Assembly: GCA_903891365.1 (NCBI GenBank)
Contig: CAITEG010000004.1
Coordinates: 1-44,008, forward strand
Direction of reading: 5' to 3'
Source: an uncultured bacterium
Lineage (GTDB): Bacteria; Patescibacteriota; Minisyncoccia; Phycocordibacterales; UBA9973
DNA: 44,008 bases
Part shown: one piece after another, positions 7,044-15,310 of the stretch
Numbering within the stretch: the stretch's first letter is position 1
Layout: every line of letters starts with the position of its first letter
Position numbers and translations under genes: made by a program
The notes under the pieces: model-generated
What the model saw: the letters and a program-made list of their open reading frames with translations, nothing else
The model's database searches: none
Told to the model about the DNA's origin: nothing

Positions 7044-7160
7044 TTACTGACTCTCTTGATCTGAAGCGTTTTGTTCAGCCTCAGTTACAGCGAACTCTCT
7101 AGTTACGGTGCCATCTGGGTTGACGGTAATATTGAAGACTTCTCTTATTTCTGGTTCATC
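7044..7160 (-). pseudogene. In-frame continuation of the Cys-rich gene after a TAA codon
   Basis: Directly after the TAA (7161-7163) of the Cys-rich gene the same frame stays open for 38 codons: DEPEIREVFNITVNPDGTVT, then REFAVTEAEQNASDQESQ and TAA at 7044. It reads like ordinary phage protein but has no ATG, GTG or TTG. Acidic residues run on across the stop (CEHDNDDD, stop, DEPEI). It is either a C-terminal part lost by a recent nonsense mutation or a readthrough extension. Confidence 0.55.
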
Positions 7161-7415
7161 TTAATCATCGTCATTATCATGCTCGCAGAAACAGTCCTCT
7201 CTAAGTTCCGCACAATCTGGGCAGTAGCAATCACAGTCTTCTTCAGTTTTGCCACAGAGGGGGCAGATTATTACAGCGTCGTGAGGATGGACGTTCCTAA
7301 GGTTTGGTCTATCCTTCAAGCCCCAAGTTGTCTGACGCAGACAGAAAGGTAGTGTTTCTTCTTTAGAGGGTTCACCCCATAGATACTTAGAGCCACGTTT
7401 CTTACGTTTAGCCAT
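7161..7415 (-). CDS. Small Cys-rich, probably zinc-binding protein
   Basis: 84 residues, basic N-terminus (MAKRKKRGSKYLWGEPSKEE) and a C-terminal cluster of eight cysteines: CPLCGKTEEDCDCYCPDCAE and DCFCEH, suggesting one or two zinc knuckles, ending in an acidic tail. Start ATG overlaps the end of the upstream 166-residue gene by 8 bases, indicating coupling. Function unknown; the frame continues after the stop (see 7044-7160). Confidence 0.65.
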   Translation of the reverse strand: MAKRKKRGSKYLWGEPSKEETLPFCLRQTTWGLKDRPNLRNVHPHDAVIICPLCGKTEEDCDCYCPDCAELREDCFCEHDNDDD

Positions 7416-7908
7416 GGTGATCGATGTTAACTTGATTAAATGTTCTAATAGCTTCAGTGGCCACTTCAGAACTTATGGCAACTGGATCGGTCCGATGACT
7501 GGATATTGGATCTACAACTCTTAGGTTGAATACTTCAGAATTATCTGTGGGTTCAATATAGATCAGGCGTTGTCTGAATAGACCAGGAGCCTTCAAGATA
7601 ATAGGGCGTACACCGTGGAGCATGCTCATGGCGATCCACTCGACACCATTGAGCTTATAGAACGTGTCACTTAGGACAGTTCTAATGTGGCCTATCCTTC
7701 CTACGGGACCAGCGAGCTCTTGCTTAGTGTTATGTTTGAGACACTTAAGAATAACACCAGCGGCAGTGCGAGGGCGTAAGCCAACCTTGACTACTATCCA
7801 ACTATCTTGTCTAATAGTTACACGATAGTGGCCACCTTGTGGTGTGACGGTGATTGTGCGACTACCCGCTTTGAAGATAGTGGCTTGACTAACAGGTGTT
7901 TGTTCCAT
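7408..7908 (-). CDS. Hypothetical protein of the amidoligase operon
   Basis: 166 residues, mostly predicted beta-rich (TIFKAGSRTITVTPQGGHYR, then VTIRQDSWIVVKVGLRPRTA); no catalytic motif or known family recognised. It begins inside the end of the zincin gene (overlap about 90 bases) and ends inside the start of the Cys-rich gene, so it is co-expressed with the amidoligase module. Cargo, regulator or structural partner are all possible. Confidence 0.6.
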   Translation of the reverse strand: MEQTPVSQATIFKAGSRTITVTPQGGHYRVTIRQDSWIVVKVGLRPRTAAGVILKCLKHNTKQELAGPVGRIGHIRTVLSDTFYKLNGVEWIAMSMLHGVRPIILKAPGLFRQRLIYIEPTDNSEVFNLRVVDPISSHRTDPVAISSEVATEAIRTFNQVNIDHHG

Positions 7909-8312
7909 ACAAGTTTGTTATAGTCCTTTCGGAATCTAAGTTGATAAAGCCAGACAGACCATCGACAGGCTGTCAGTTCATCAGGACCGAAGAGATGATG
8001 AGCGAGTTCATGGAAGAGGCTTATAATTGAGCCATCCTTTACGAAGATAAAGTAATCGAATTCACCGACTACATATCTTGTTGGTTCTCCTTCCTTTACG
8101 TAGACTGGTTGGGCGTTATATGCATCAGTGATGATATTTACTAATGCTTGCTGGCAGAATCTTTGGTCTATTCTATTGGGCCAATTTCTGTAGCATCTTC
8201 GTTTCCAGTCACTTATTCTTGTCATTAGACCAATTGGATATATTGGTCTTGGTTCTGCCAAGATTTGCTTCTTAGTCGGATATTTACTTGTATCCCGGGT
8301 CATCGTCGTCAT
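7818..8312 (-). CDS. Zincin-like metalloprotein (HELAH motif)
   Basis: 164 residues from the ATG 8310-8312 (a second ATG at 8301-8303). Residues 97-112 read IISLFHELAHHLFGPD-E: a zinc-peptidase HExxH signature (His101, Glu102, His105) with a possible third ligand Glu112 in PDELTACRW, the spacing used by ImmA/IrrE-like and phage zincins. Likely hydrolyses a peptide bond or isopeptide (inference). The gene begins within the last codons of the amidotransferase gene and overlaps the next gene by 90 bases. Its place in an amidoligase operon suggests it processes the substrate or product of that pathway. An upstream ATG at 8376-8378 is unlikely because it would overlap the previous gene by 95 bases. 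Confidence 0.72.
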   Translation of the reverse strand: MTTMTRDTSKYPTKKQILAEPRPIYPIGLMTRISDWKRRCYRNWPNRIDQRFCQQALVNIITDAYNAQPVYVKEGEPTRYVVGEFDYFIFVKDGSIISLFHELAHHLFGPDELTACRWSVWLYQLRFRKDYNKLVWNKHLLVKPLSSKRVVAQSPSHHKVATIV

Positions 8313-10239
8313 AATCCATTTCGTCAGCATAAGCCGGCGAGAGTTTAGCTGCCTTGACAATATGGGCAAGTGTTTCACAACGGGAGCGAAACTTATCCAT
8401 TTCAGTCTTGATGTTATTGATGTGCCATCCTATCTGAAGAGGAAGCCCTTCCTCAGCAGCAATATTAACAACCTTCCTTAGATATTCATCAACACGCATC
8501 TCGGTGGCATTCAGAATTGTGGAACCAACTCCTTCAGCTTCTTCTAGGATTTCGAATGGATCTTTATCATCTCCAGTGTTACTTAGTGCTTCTAGCATTA
8601 ACTCCGCTTCTCCTTCAAGTACGTCTACTGGAGTTTGAACACTAGACACTTCTGTAAATTCAGCGTCGGTGATACGTTCATCATCTCTACCCATGGCTGC
8701 ATCAGCCAGAGCCCGAACTCCCTGAGGCTTATTAATCCTTTCTAGAATAGTTAGTGCATAGGAATCGTTCTTAACTACGGCACCAGCTGGTTTGCTTGGG
8801 AAGGCTTCTTCGATATCCTTGTCGAAGTTTTCGGATATCGCATCATTATTTTCATTGTCACATATTTCTGCATCAGTCTTTGGGTTTGTGAATGCTGCAG
8901 CCAAAGCTAGAACAACTTCACAATAAGTGCAGAATTGAAACACTGGCACATATGCCCCAGCGATCTCGCTCATTCTTACATTAGTGAGCTCCCGCCCCAC
9001 CTTGTCAATATCGTCGAAAGTCTTCCATTTCGAGAGATCAAACTTTTTTTCTTCGAGAGCTTCTTCTAGACATTCATCATAAGATACTTCTTGGGTGACT
9101 AGGCCTATACCTTCTACGAAGAGTTCATTTGCTCTCTTAAGATCTCCCATGCTTATGGCTAGATTGAAATCCTTAATAATTCCTTTCCCTTCTAGGGTTT
9201 CAATAGCTGCATGGTCATTAGAGTCAGTGAATACTTTACCTAGTGGCCCACTCATCATTTGATGAACGATGTGGGACTGAGATACGAATTTATATTCGTC
9301 TTCTGTTTTAGATTTATCTCCTCTATTTGGTAATAGCCACATATTTTTTTCTTTGTTCCACTCGTATCCGGCATCCGTCATTCCTTTCTTTAGATCTGCA
9401 TCAGACACCTTGTTTCTATTGGTTCCAAAGCCTATGCTTCTACCACTATAAGACTCCTGTTTAGCTGGCGGTTCAGGAGTATATTTCATCGTGATAGTCT
9501 TCTTGAGTTTAGTGAACGTTACTAGACCGCCTTCTTTATAGACAGCTTCTAGAACTACCACTTCATCTTTCTCTAATGGTTGACCTAGAGTTTCCTCAGA
9601 AGCGAAAGCCCAGCCAGAGTTAGACTCCCAGATTTTCATACCTGCATATCCATTTGTGCCTAGTAGGATTTGATGGATCTTATCATCTTTTGTTCTAGAT
9701 ATTGCCCAGAAGGTGAATCCTCCTTTGGCACCAATATCAGGAATCTTGCCTTCGAAGAATCTAGCTAGTTCAATAGCGATGGCTTCACTATCATTGAACT
9801 TCATGGTATAACTGGCGCTGTTAGCTGCCCAAGCTTTTCTATATTCTGTTTCATATAGATAGCCAGCTTTCTCGTGAACAGCCTTCAATTCCTCATCATT
9901 ACTGATCACACCATTGTGAGCGATGAGCCATTTATATGTCAACTCTTCATTCTCTATTGCCATTGGATGAGTTTGGCTCATTAGATTATCTGAAGAAGTT
10001 GGCATTCGATGATGGAATAATATGTGACGAGATTGAGGGTCAGTATACATGTCATGAAACATCTTTGCTGCCTCAGTTGCACGATCTACACTTACAATTC
10101 CTTTATCATCTATTTTTACTATACCGAACCCACGAGTACCTCTTCCTTGTTGGTCTTCAAATTGATTTACAACATAGTCGATAGCGCGAGCAGGCGGTAT
10201 CTTTTTGTCTTTACTTACCCATCCGATTAGTCCACACAT
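8284..10239 (-). CDS. Class-II glutamine amidotransferase (Ntn-hydrolase) with long C-terminal extension
   Basis: Releases ammonia from glutamine. After Met the catalytic Cys2 starts MCGLIGWVS, the hallmark of GATase-II. Further family motifs: RGTRGFGIV (33-41), HHRMPTS (76-82, glutamine binding), HNG (108-110, oxyanion) and DSE (150-152). The GATase domain covers about residues 1-240. The following ~400 residues include a WxxxKNMWLLPN-like stretch and helical, acidic regions ending DYDDDDPGYK, with no domain I recognise. It lies 2 bases from the amidoligase gene, so ammonia could be passed to the ligases. Such GATase-amidoligase pairs are known from phiEco32-like phages (Iyer et al. amidoligase work). 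Substrate unknown. Confidence 0.87.
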   Translation of the reverse strand: MCGLIGWVSKDKKIPPARAIDYVVNQFEDQQGRGTRGFGIVKIDDKGIVSVDRATEAAKMFHDMYTDPQSRHILFHHRMPTSSDNLMSQTHPMAIENEELTYKWLIAHNGVISNDEELKAVHEKAGYLYETEYRKAWAANSASYTMKFNDSEAIAIELARFFEGKIPDIGAKGGFTFWAISRTKDDKIHQILLGTNGYAGMKIWESNSGWAFASEETLGQPLEKDEVVVLEAVYKEGGLVTFTKLKKTITMKYTPEPPAKQESYSGRSIGFGTNRNKVSDADLKKGMTDAGYEWNKEKNMWLLPNRGDKSKTEDEYKFVSQSHIVHQMMSGPLGKVFTDSNDHAAIETLEGKGIIKDFNLAISMGDLKRANELFVEGIGLVTQEVSYDECLEEALEEKKFDLSKWKTFDDIDKVGRELTNVRMSEIAGAYVPVFQFCTYCEVVLALAAAFTNPKTDAEICDNENNDAISENFDKDIEEAFPSKPAGAVVKNDSYALTILERINKPQGVRALADAAMGRDDERITDAEFTEVSSVQTPVDVLEGEAELMLEALSNTGDDKDPFEILEEAEGVGSTILNATEMRVDEYLRKVVNIAAEEGLPLQIGWHINNIKTEMDKFRSRCETLAHIVKAAKLSPAYADEMDYDDDDPGYK

Positions 10240-10241
10240 AT

Positions 10242-12140
10242 TTAGAATGACGCTTGCGCGTTGTTATGATTAATTGTTCCAATAAGATATGATCTTGCTA
10301 CTGGAGATAATGAGTGGGTGATTCGTCCATTGGATGTATCGCTTAAATATTCTACAAGTTCTCTAGCAACTTCTTCTCGTGCTGCTTGGTCTACATTCCA
10401 ATTCCATCGATCATTATTCTGCATGAGTATAATTATTTTCACGAATGGTGATCCAGAATATGGGGCCATTGCTCTTGATAGATCTCTAATTACACCACTG
10501 ATAGCAGAATCAATAGAGTAGCTTCCAGGATTAGTTTCCATTTCAGCTTGTACAGCATCATTGCTTAGTTGTCTAGGATTGTCAGCTCTAGATTCAGCTC
10601 TCTCTAGTCCTACCTCCATCTCTTCTTCTTTCTTCATAGATTCAAGAAGAGGACTTGGTCCAGGGGATAGAGTTGCTGAGTCTAATGGAATGAATGTTTT
10701 AGGAGACTTTTCAAACTTAAGCACAAGTCTGATTAGGGGCTTAATATCTCCTTTTCTTCTCATTTCATATGGAAGACCAATCATTACTCTTCGGTTATCC
10801 TTGGAGCTGATTAATTTTCCAGTACGAGCATTTAACACTCGACCATACATAGGAACAGCTTCATTTTTGTTTCCTATTCGATCAAACTTACTTGACAAGA
10901 GAGAGAAATCTTCTATTGTGGTTATTATTTCATGACCCGCAATAAAGAGTCCATTTTCATCTCTCATTACAAGAGCGTTCAGACCTTTCTTAAGACCGAA
11001 GAGATAATATTCATGCTGTGGTTTCCATCCAAGCGCGATACACCTCTTAGATAATGCTGTGGCAAATTGTTCAACATTCAGGTCTTCATTCCAAGCGAAC
11101 TGACTCATGTTTCTGATTACTGATTCAGGGAATTTAGAAGTCTTTTCTTCGATCTCTTCATCTTTAAAGAAGGATGTTATAGGGATCTTGGCAGATCCTT
11201 GTGTGAAACCCCAACCTTCATTAATAGAATAATGGGCTTTTACTTTCTCTTCCATTACTCTAGATGGAGACATTATAAGTTCAAGTTCTGCTTTATATTC
11301 AGGATAAGCAGGATGAGCTCGTACGAAGGGACGAATTTTGTCCAGATAAGATTTCTGAATGTTCACATAATTATCTAGAAGAAATGGAAGATACTCCTTC
11401 GCTTGTTTCCGGCTTCTGAACAAGACTGGCCCGACAGGTTTCAAGTTGCCCTTGAGAATGCTGTCCCAACAGATTGCCATATAAGCCAACGTCCCGAGAG
11501 CAATCTTTTCTGTGGTTACCCACTCAGCTCCTGGAGCTCGAACTTCAAGAGTGAATCCATCAGCACCGCTAGGGAATTTGAATCTCGGAGTGTCTATTCT
11601 GAAATCGAATAGCTCACCATAGTGGCCAGATTGGAATCCCTTTCTCAATTGACTTGACAGTTTGTTTTCTCCCATCATAATTAGAATGATGAAAGTTCCT
11701 ACAGCTCGTTCAATAGCTGCCCATTTTTCAGTTTTATTACGCCACATCTGATTGAAGTCTTCTGGAATGGCGAGATGGATATGACCACCAGCACTTGCAG
11801 CAATGGTGAGGGTGGACATGTCTACGAATGGAATCTTATCGGCAGCTTGTTTGAATAGAGATTTCATATTAGCCACAACTTCTCGTGGTGTGCCTGGATC
11901 TGGTCTAAGCTCACCAGTAGCATTATGACCATCCCAACCAATATCTCCTCCAGGAAATGCAAATCCAGCAGGTGTCTTTGCTTCTCCTTTGAAGAAAGTT
12001 GTGAAGATCTCTATTGCACTAATTGGTCGAGAGCCACTCACTACAGTGAACTCAGGGTCAGCGCCCACTTTGAATGGGAATTCATAAGCGGGTTTAACTT
12101 TTGGTTCTTCTACCACAGGCTCAACTGTTGTTTCAGTCAT
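10242..12140 (-). CDS. COOH-NH2 amidoligase (phiEco32-like type 2), long form
   Basis: A predicted ATP-dependent ligase of the glutamine-synthetase-like fold that joins a carboxylate to an amine. In the 632 residues: GADPEF (26-31), GGDIGWDGHNATGELRPDPG (64-83, Asp and Glu metal/ATP ligands), SAGGHIHL (116-123), and LEVRAPGAEWV near 210. The ligase domain seems to end near residue 290; the remainder contains a helical region (KFPESVIRNMSQFAWNEDLN) and a beta-rich part with no assignment, which is unusual length for the family. The stop-start ATGA overlap with the second amidoligase (12137-12140) shows coupled translation. Possible targets are peptidoglycan peptide carboxylates, a capsid protein or a nucleotide-like metabolite. 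Confidence 0.82.
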   Translation of the reverse strand: MTETTVEPVVEEPKVKPAYEFPFKVGADPEFTVVSGSRPISAIEIFTTFFKGEAKTPAGFAFPGGDIGWDGHNATGELRPDPGTPREVVANMKSLFKQAADKIPFVDMSTLTIAASAGGHIHLAIPEDFNQMWRNKTEKWAAIERAVGTFIILIMMGENKLSSQLRKGFQSGHYGELFDFRIDTPRFKFPSGADGFTLEVRAPGAEWVTTEKIALGTLAYMAICWDSILKGNLKPVGPVLFRSRKQAKEYLPFLLDNYVNIQKSYLDKIRPFVRAHPAYPEYKAELELIMSPSRVMEEKVKAHYSINEGWGFTQGSAKIPITSFFKDEEIEEKTSKFPESVIRNMSQFAWNEDLNVEQFATALSKRCIALGWKPQHEYYLFGLKKGLNALVMRDENGLFIAGHEIITTIEDFSLLSSKFDRIGNKNEAVPMYGRVLNARTGKLISSKDNRRVMIGLPYEMRRKGDIKPLIRLVLKFEKSPKTFIPLDSATLSPGPSPLLESMKKEEEMEVGLERAESRADNPRQLSNDAVQAEMETNPGSYSIDSAISGVIRDLSRAMAPYSGSPFVKIIILMQNNDRWNWNVDQAAREEVARELVEYLSDTSNGRITHSLSPVARSYLIGTINHNNAQASF

Positions 12141-13186
12141 GATTTACGTTCTAGATAAGCTTCAAAACCTTTATCTTCATAGGTGAAACGATAGTTCGAC
12201 CAGTGCTTAAGAGGATCACCTCTGAATGATTTCTTAATACCTTTCTCAATAAACTTTTCAAATGCTGGCATACTTCTGTCGTTCAAACTGTGTCCAGTGA
12301 AATTAGGACACCATTTTATAATGATTGGTTTGATTCTATTGAAGTTAGCCAGCGCTAGGTTAAAGTCATTGTTATTAATTGCGTGAACGATTTCGAGTTC
12401 ATTCACGGCTGCCATCAATTCTTTGCCTGCTTTCTTATTCTCTGCAAAGCCGAGACCTTGGCGACATAGTCCCATAACCATACTCATGAGTGTATAGTTT
12501 TTCAACCAGAAGTTGCCTAGAACTCTATATTCAATACCATGAGGTTGAATACGATATTCTCCTGCGCGCCCATAATACTTTCGTCTCTCGATTTCTCCTT
12601 CATCACGATCGAGAAGTACACAAGTGTTACCAACGATAATATCCAGGATCTTTACAATCTTTTCAGCTTCTTTACCATCTTTAAGCATGTTTATTACACA
12701 TTGTTCTGATGATCCAGGAGATGTTCCTAGATGGATATGACCACCGGCACTTCGATAAAGATATTTACTGGCGTCTGGAAGCTGGGGATAGTTTCCATAT
12801 GCATTTAAGCTAGGAGAACATCCAAAGCGTTTGCTATCTGGACTTAGAGAATCCATTTCCTTTTTGGTTACTTTAACCAAAACATTCCAATTGATGGTGA
12901 TACGTTTACCAGCTATTTGTCTTTGGACTCCTTGGAATAGTTCATGGATTCTATAAGAGAAACTTTGACGACAGCGATTGAAGTATGGATTCAGCTCTGC
13001 TTGAATACCATCTATAATCAATTTACCTCCAGATGTATTTATTCCTTCTTTGGGGAGGATTTTTTCTGCACCTATGATTGAACTTGGATTACCCACTAAG
13101 TTCTTTCTTGCGAAAAAGAACTCAGGATCAGCTCCCCAAGTTGGATGCAGATATTTAATTGTGGGTTTGATTTCTGTTTCTGGCAT
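12137..13186 (-). CDS. COOH-NH2 amidoligase (phiEco32-like type 2), short form
   Basis: A second, diverged amidoligase, 349 residues from the ATG 13184-13186. Motifs in the same order as its neighbour: WGADPEFFF (17-25), IDGIQAELNP (58-67, Asp59 and Glu64), SAGGHIHLG (146-154), then RAGEYRIQPHGIEYRVLG as the C-terminal catalytic/ATP-binding strand pair. Identity to the neighbour is mostly confined to these motifs, so they are paralogues with different substrates or two steps of one pathway. A longer start at 13232-13234 is open but not supported: the residues before MPETEIK overlap the upstream hairpin, and TTATTATTAAAC precedes this ATG. Confidence 0.82.
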   Translation of the reverse strand: MPETEIKPTIKYLHPTWGADPEFFFARKNLVGNPSSIIGAEKILPKEGINTSGGKLIIDGIQAELNPYFNRCRQSFSYRIHELFQGVQRQIAGKRITINWNVLVKVTKKEMDSLSPDSKRFGCSPSLNAYGNYPQLPDASKYLYRSAGGHIHLGTSPGSSEQCVINMLKDGKEAEKIVKILDIIVGNTCVLLDRDEGEIERRKYYGRAGEYRIQPHGIEYRVLGNFWLKNYTLMSMVMGLCRQGLGFAENKKAGKELMAAVNELEIVHAINNNDFNLALANFNRIKPIIIKWCPNFTGHSLNDRSMPAFEKFIEKGIKKSFRGDPLKHWSNYRFTYEDKGFEAYLERKS

Positions 13187-13373
13187 GTTTAATAATAAAA
13201 CCCCATCATGAAGCGACATCTGGAAACGGGGCAATACATTGCAGGTTATTCTTTACTGGTGAATAACAACCAGTTATACAGTTCTGCTTACCTCTTAGTT
13301 AGGCGAGGATATTGTGGATAGCCATTTCCATGTGTCGCCCCACAATGGGGCAACGAATAAATGACTCAGTAGG
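13187..13373 (-). other. Intergenic region with hairpins
   Basis: Contains stems GTTATTC/GAATAAC (13245-13251, 13261-13267) and GCCCCA-CAA-TGGGGC (13337-13351). On the minus strand there is no T run after the second stem, so it is more likely an RNA-stability or partial termination element between the coiled-coil gene and the amidoligases. Confidence 0.45.
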
Positions 13374-13910
13374 TTAAACTACGTCGTCTGGCGCACTGGC
13401 GGTCTCTTCAATGATCTTCTGAGAAAGACTCTTGAGAGCGTCCTTATCAACTTTCAATTCACCGGTCTTAGCCTTGTCAAGGTTATCAAGAGCACGAGCG
13501 AGCTCATCTTGTGTATCTTTGATATCCTTACCTGCCTCTTCAAGCATACTGGCTAGAGTTTTTGCTGCTTCTTTGTTTTCCTCAGCATCTTCTTTGTCCT
13601 GTTCCTTATACTTATCCTCTAGAGATGCTGATGCAGCAGCAATGTCATCCGCGCTGATACCTGGGACGTTGCCGAGAGCTTGACGCATTGCGTCACGGTG
13701 GGCATCTGACTTGACTTTAGCTTCAGCAATCTCAGTTGCCTCTTCAGCTGCGTCAACGATGACCTTTGAATAATGGCGAATAGCAGTGGCTACGTTCTTC
13801 TTTGCCTCTGTTACACGCTCTTGGATGCGGACAATCATTTGTGCACGTAGAATGTCTCGCGCTTTCTCCTTTGCTGCAGTTGCGACTGAAGCGTAATCAA
13901 TTGTACTCAT
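13374..13910 (-). CDS. Acidic coiled-coil protein
   Basis: 178 residues, Ala/Glu/Lys/Asp-rich and helical throughout (AKEKARDILRAQMIVRIQER; ASMLEEAGKDIKDTQDELAR), with heptad-like spacing; probable coiled coil. No enzyme motif. On the minus strand a TATATT box (13919-13924) lies 8 bases before the ATG with TTGTGC 18 bases upstream, so a leaderless transcript is possible in addition to read-through from the structured leader at 13911-14212. It is the first gene of the leftward amidoligase cluster; a virion or scaffold role cannot be excluded. Confidence 0.65.
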   Translation of the reverse strand: MSTIDYASVATAAKEKARDILRAQMIVRIQERVTEAKKNVATAIRHYSKVIVDAAEEATEIAEAKVKSDAHRDAMRQALGNVPGISADDIAAASASLEDKYKEQDKEDAEENKEAAKTLASMLEEAGKDIKDTQDELARALDNLDKAKTGELKVDKDALKSLSQKIIEETASAPDDVV

Positions 13911-14232
13911 AAATAAAAAATATATGTTAGATTAATAGTGGCGCACAAATCTTAGGAATTCTCTTTATTATATTCCTAAAATCGACGTTTGTCTAGGCTA
14001 TTGCTAATTAAGCACTATCTTGTTATGATAAGTGCTTGGGCAGGGTCAGGTAGAAGGATTGTGGAGGTTTTGTCTTTGAGACATTATGAAAGAACATTGC
14101 TCTCAAATGCGAGCAGCATCTCCTATCCTAACCCCACCCAAACACTAATCGTTTAATGTTTGGGAATTATTCAGGCTTTTGGGAAAATTATATAAAAACC
14201 AAAAACCCAAAAATAGAGTCGTAACAAAACAA
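13911..14232 (-). other. Structured 320-base intergenic region upstream of the coiled-coil gene
   Basis: No gene seen. Inverted repeats: TTAGGAAT/ATTCCTAA (13952-13959, 13972-13979), AAGCACT/AGTGCTT (14010-14016, 14031-14037), CCCAAACA/TGTTTGGG (14137-14144, 14157-14164), and TTTTGGG/CCCAAAA (14177-14183, 14206-14212). The TACGACTCTAT element at 14213-14223 marks its upstream edge, so the region could be a transcribed leader or a small RNA. Confidence 0.5.
14213..14223 (-). promoter_or_regulatory. TACGACTCTAT element, copy 4
   Basis: Exact minus-strand TACGACTCTAT, immediately followed by an inverted repeat (14177-14183/14206-14212) and the structured region before the coiled-coil gene. Confidence 0.5.
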
Positions 14233-14571
14233 CTAACACCACTCTTTTTGATACCAGTTTTTTTTCTTTCCGAACTTCTTGAACTTTCTGTTGTTCACAG
14301 ACCATACCCACATGTGTAGAATGTTTCCACTGTTTGGATTGAGTCTTGGTCTCATTCTGTGTGTTACACCAAGATCGTTTCTTTTTATGTAATTAGCCAA
14401 TCTTTTTCCTGCCTTTTCTGTGTTTGTACAAGAGAAGATAAGAAAAGCTCTTGGCGTGTCATCAAACCAATCTTGGCAAATGTCTTTTAGAATGCGGTCA
14501 GGAAGATATCCTGAGATGCGATCTATTTCTTTAATTCCACAGCACTCAACACCATCATTAATGTGTGACAT
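14233..14571 (-). CDS. Hypothetical protein (112 aa)
   Basis: Starts MSHINDGVECCGIKEIDRIS and continues with a mixed alpha/beta part (RAFLIFSCTNTEKAGKRLAN) and a basic Trp-containing C-terminus (NRKFKKFGKKKNWYQKEW). The 'FLIFSCTNTEKAGKRLANYI' segment looks like a strand-helix unit. No family recognised. A repeat element (TACGACTCTAT, minus strand) starts 10 bases after its stop. Confidence 0.6.
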   Translation of the reverse strand: MSHINDGVECCGIKEIDRISGYLPDRILKDICQDWFDDTPRAFLIFSCTNTEKAGKRLANYIKRNDLGVTHRMRPRLNPNSGNILHMWVWSVNNRKFKKFGKKKNWYQKEWC

Positions 14572-14603
14572 ATATTAAGCCATATCTTCTACGTGGGAAG
14601 ATT

Positions 14604-14723
14604 TCATAGTTCTTCATTTAAGTTTGGATAAATAATGTCTTCTTCTTCTGACAAGTCTGCTGTATCTATGGGATCGCATTCGTCATAGATCTCATTGATA
14701 TAATCGTCTTTTATAACGATAGG
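14604..14723 (-). pseudogene. Acidic open frame without a canonical start
   Basis: An open frame of 39 codons (PIVIKDDYINEIYDECDPID, then TADLSEEEDIIYPNLNEEL) follows the 73-residue gene in the -1 frame and ends at a TGA at 14604-14606. Composition is protein-like and acidic, but there is no ATG, GTG or early TTG; possible starts would be ATC or ATA. It might be a decayed gene, use a rare start, or be reached by a -1 shift from the upstream gene. Confidence 0.3.
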
Positions 14724-14932
14724 TTAGCTCTTAGTAGCAGAGTGCGGGCTTCATCGACTAATATTTTAAGGGCTATTTCGTCGTATTTACTACCACTCTC
14801 GTCATCATAGTCTGTTATATCTGCTTTTGATTGCCACGAAGCGATTTCTAGTTTTAGAACTGTGTTTTTCCCGAATACATAGTTTATAAACCTACTTATA
14901 ACGGTAATCGGACTATAAGAATAGTTAATCAT
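14711..14932 (-). CDS. Hypothetical protein (73 aa)
   Basis: Starts at the ATG 14930-14932, which overlaps the TGA of the preceding gene (ATGA), so it is translationally coupled. Sequence begins MINYSYSPITVISRFINYVF and later has an acidic YDDESGSKYDE stretch. No family recognised. A longer frame from 15019 exists but would overlap the previous gene for 90 bases and is poorer in composition. Confidence 0.55.
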   Translation of the reverse strand: MINYSYSPITVISRFINYVFGKNTVLKLEIASWQSKADITDYDDESGSKYDEIALKILVDEARTLLLRANLSL

Positions 14933-15198
14933 ACCATCAACGTTACATATCCGTGCGCTACTTTGCGCGCGAAGTTGCCAACAATAGCTTTCTCGACCAT
15001 GTCTAGCTTTGCACTGCACGTTGCTTTTCGTTGTCCTGAGTACACATTAAGAAAGACCACACGTCTAAGTGCGGGATTATATGGTCTGATGCTTAGTGTA
15101 TATCTAGTGCCCAGTTCGAGTTTGTCTCTTTGTTCTACTACTACGTCACCAGCTGATATTGTCAGCGGTTCGTTCTTTCTTAGATTAAGCATAATCAT
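14929..15198 (-). CDS. Hypothetical small beta-rich protein (89 aa)
   Basis: Starts MIMLNLRKNEPLTISAGDVV and reads as alternating strands (YTLSIRPYNPALRRVVFLNV). No family recognised. A TACGACTCTAT element and a TGAGGGA/TCCCTCA hairpin (15213-15234) lie just upstream, so it may head a short transcript together with the 73-residue gene. Confidence 0.58.
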   Translation of the reverse strand: MIMLNLRKNEPLTISAGDVVVEQRDKLELGTRYTLSIRPYNPALRRVVFLNVYSGQRKATCSAKLDMVEKAIVGNFARKVAHGYVTLMV

Positions 15199-15238
15199 AA
15201 GATTATTAATAATGAGGGAACTAAAGCTCCCTCACAAA

Positions 15239-15249
15239 ATAGAGTCGTA
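15239..15249 (-). promoter_or_regulatory. TACGACTCTAT element, copy 3 (T7-promoter-like core)
   Basis: Exact minus-strand TACGACTCTAT, followed after 4 bases by a stem-loop (15213-15234) and then by the gene starting at 15198. A terminator (15276-15304) lies directly upstream, the position expected of a promoter. Confidence 0.5.
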
Positions 15250-15275
15250 GACTACGTCTCACCTCACCACAGCAC

Positions 15276-15304
15276 AAAAAGAAAGCCAGCATCTCTGCTG
15301 GCTT
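15276..15304 (-). terminator. Rho-independent terminator after the 85-residue gene
   Basis: Minus strand AAGCCAGC, 6-base loop, GCTGGCTT, then TCTTTTTG. Strong 8-bp stem with T-rich tail. Confidence 0.8.
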
Positions 15305-15310
15305 CTCTTC

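Noticed and set aside
13187..13234. Longer version of the short amidoligase starting at 13234
   Set aside because: The extra residues show no family similarity and lie in the intergenic leader.
14933..15019. Longer version of the 73-residue gene starting at 15019
   Set aside because: It would overlap the previous gene by 90 bases; the ATGA junction at 14929-14932 is a better start.
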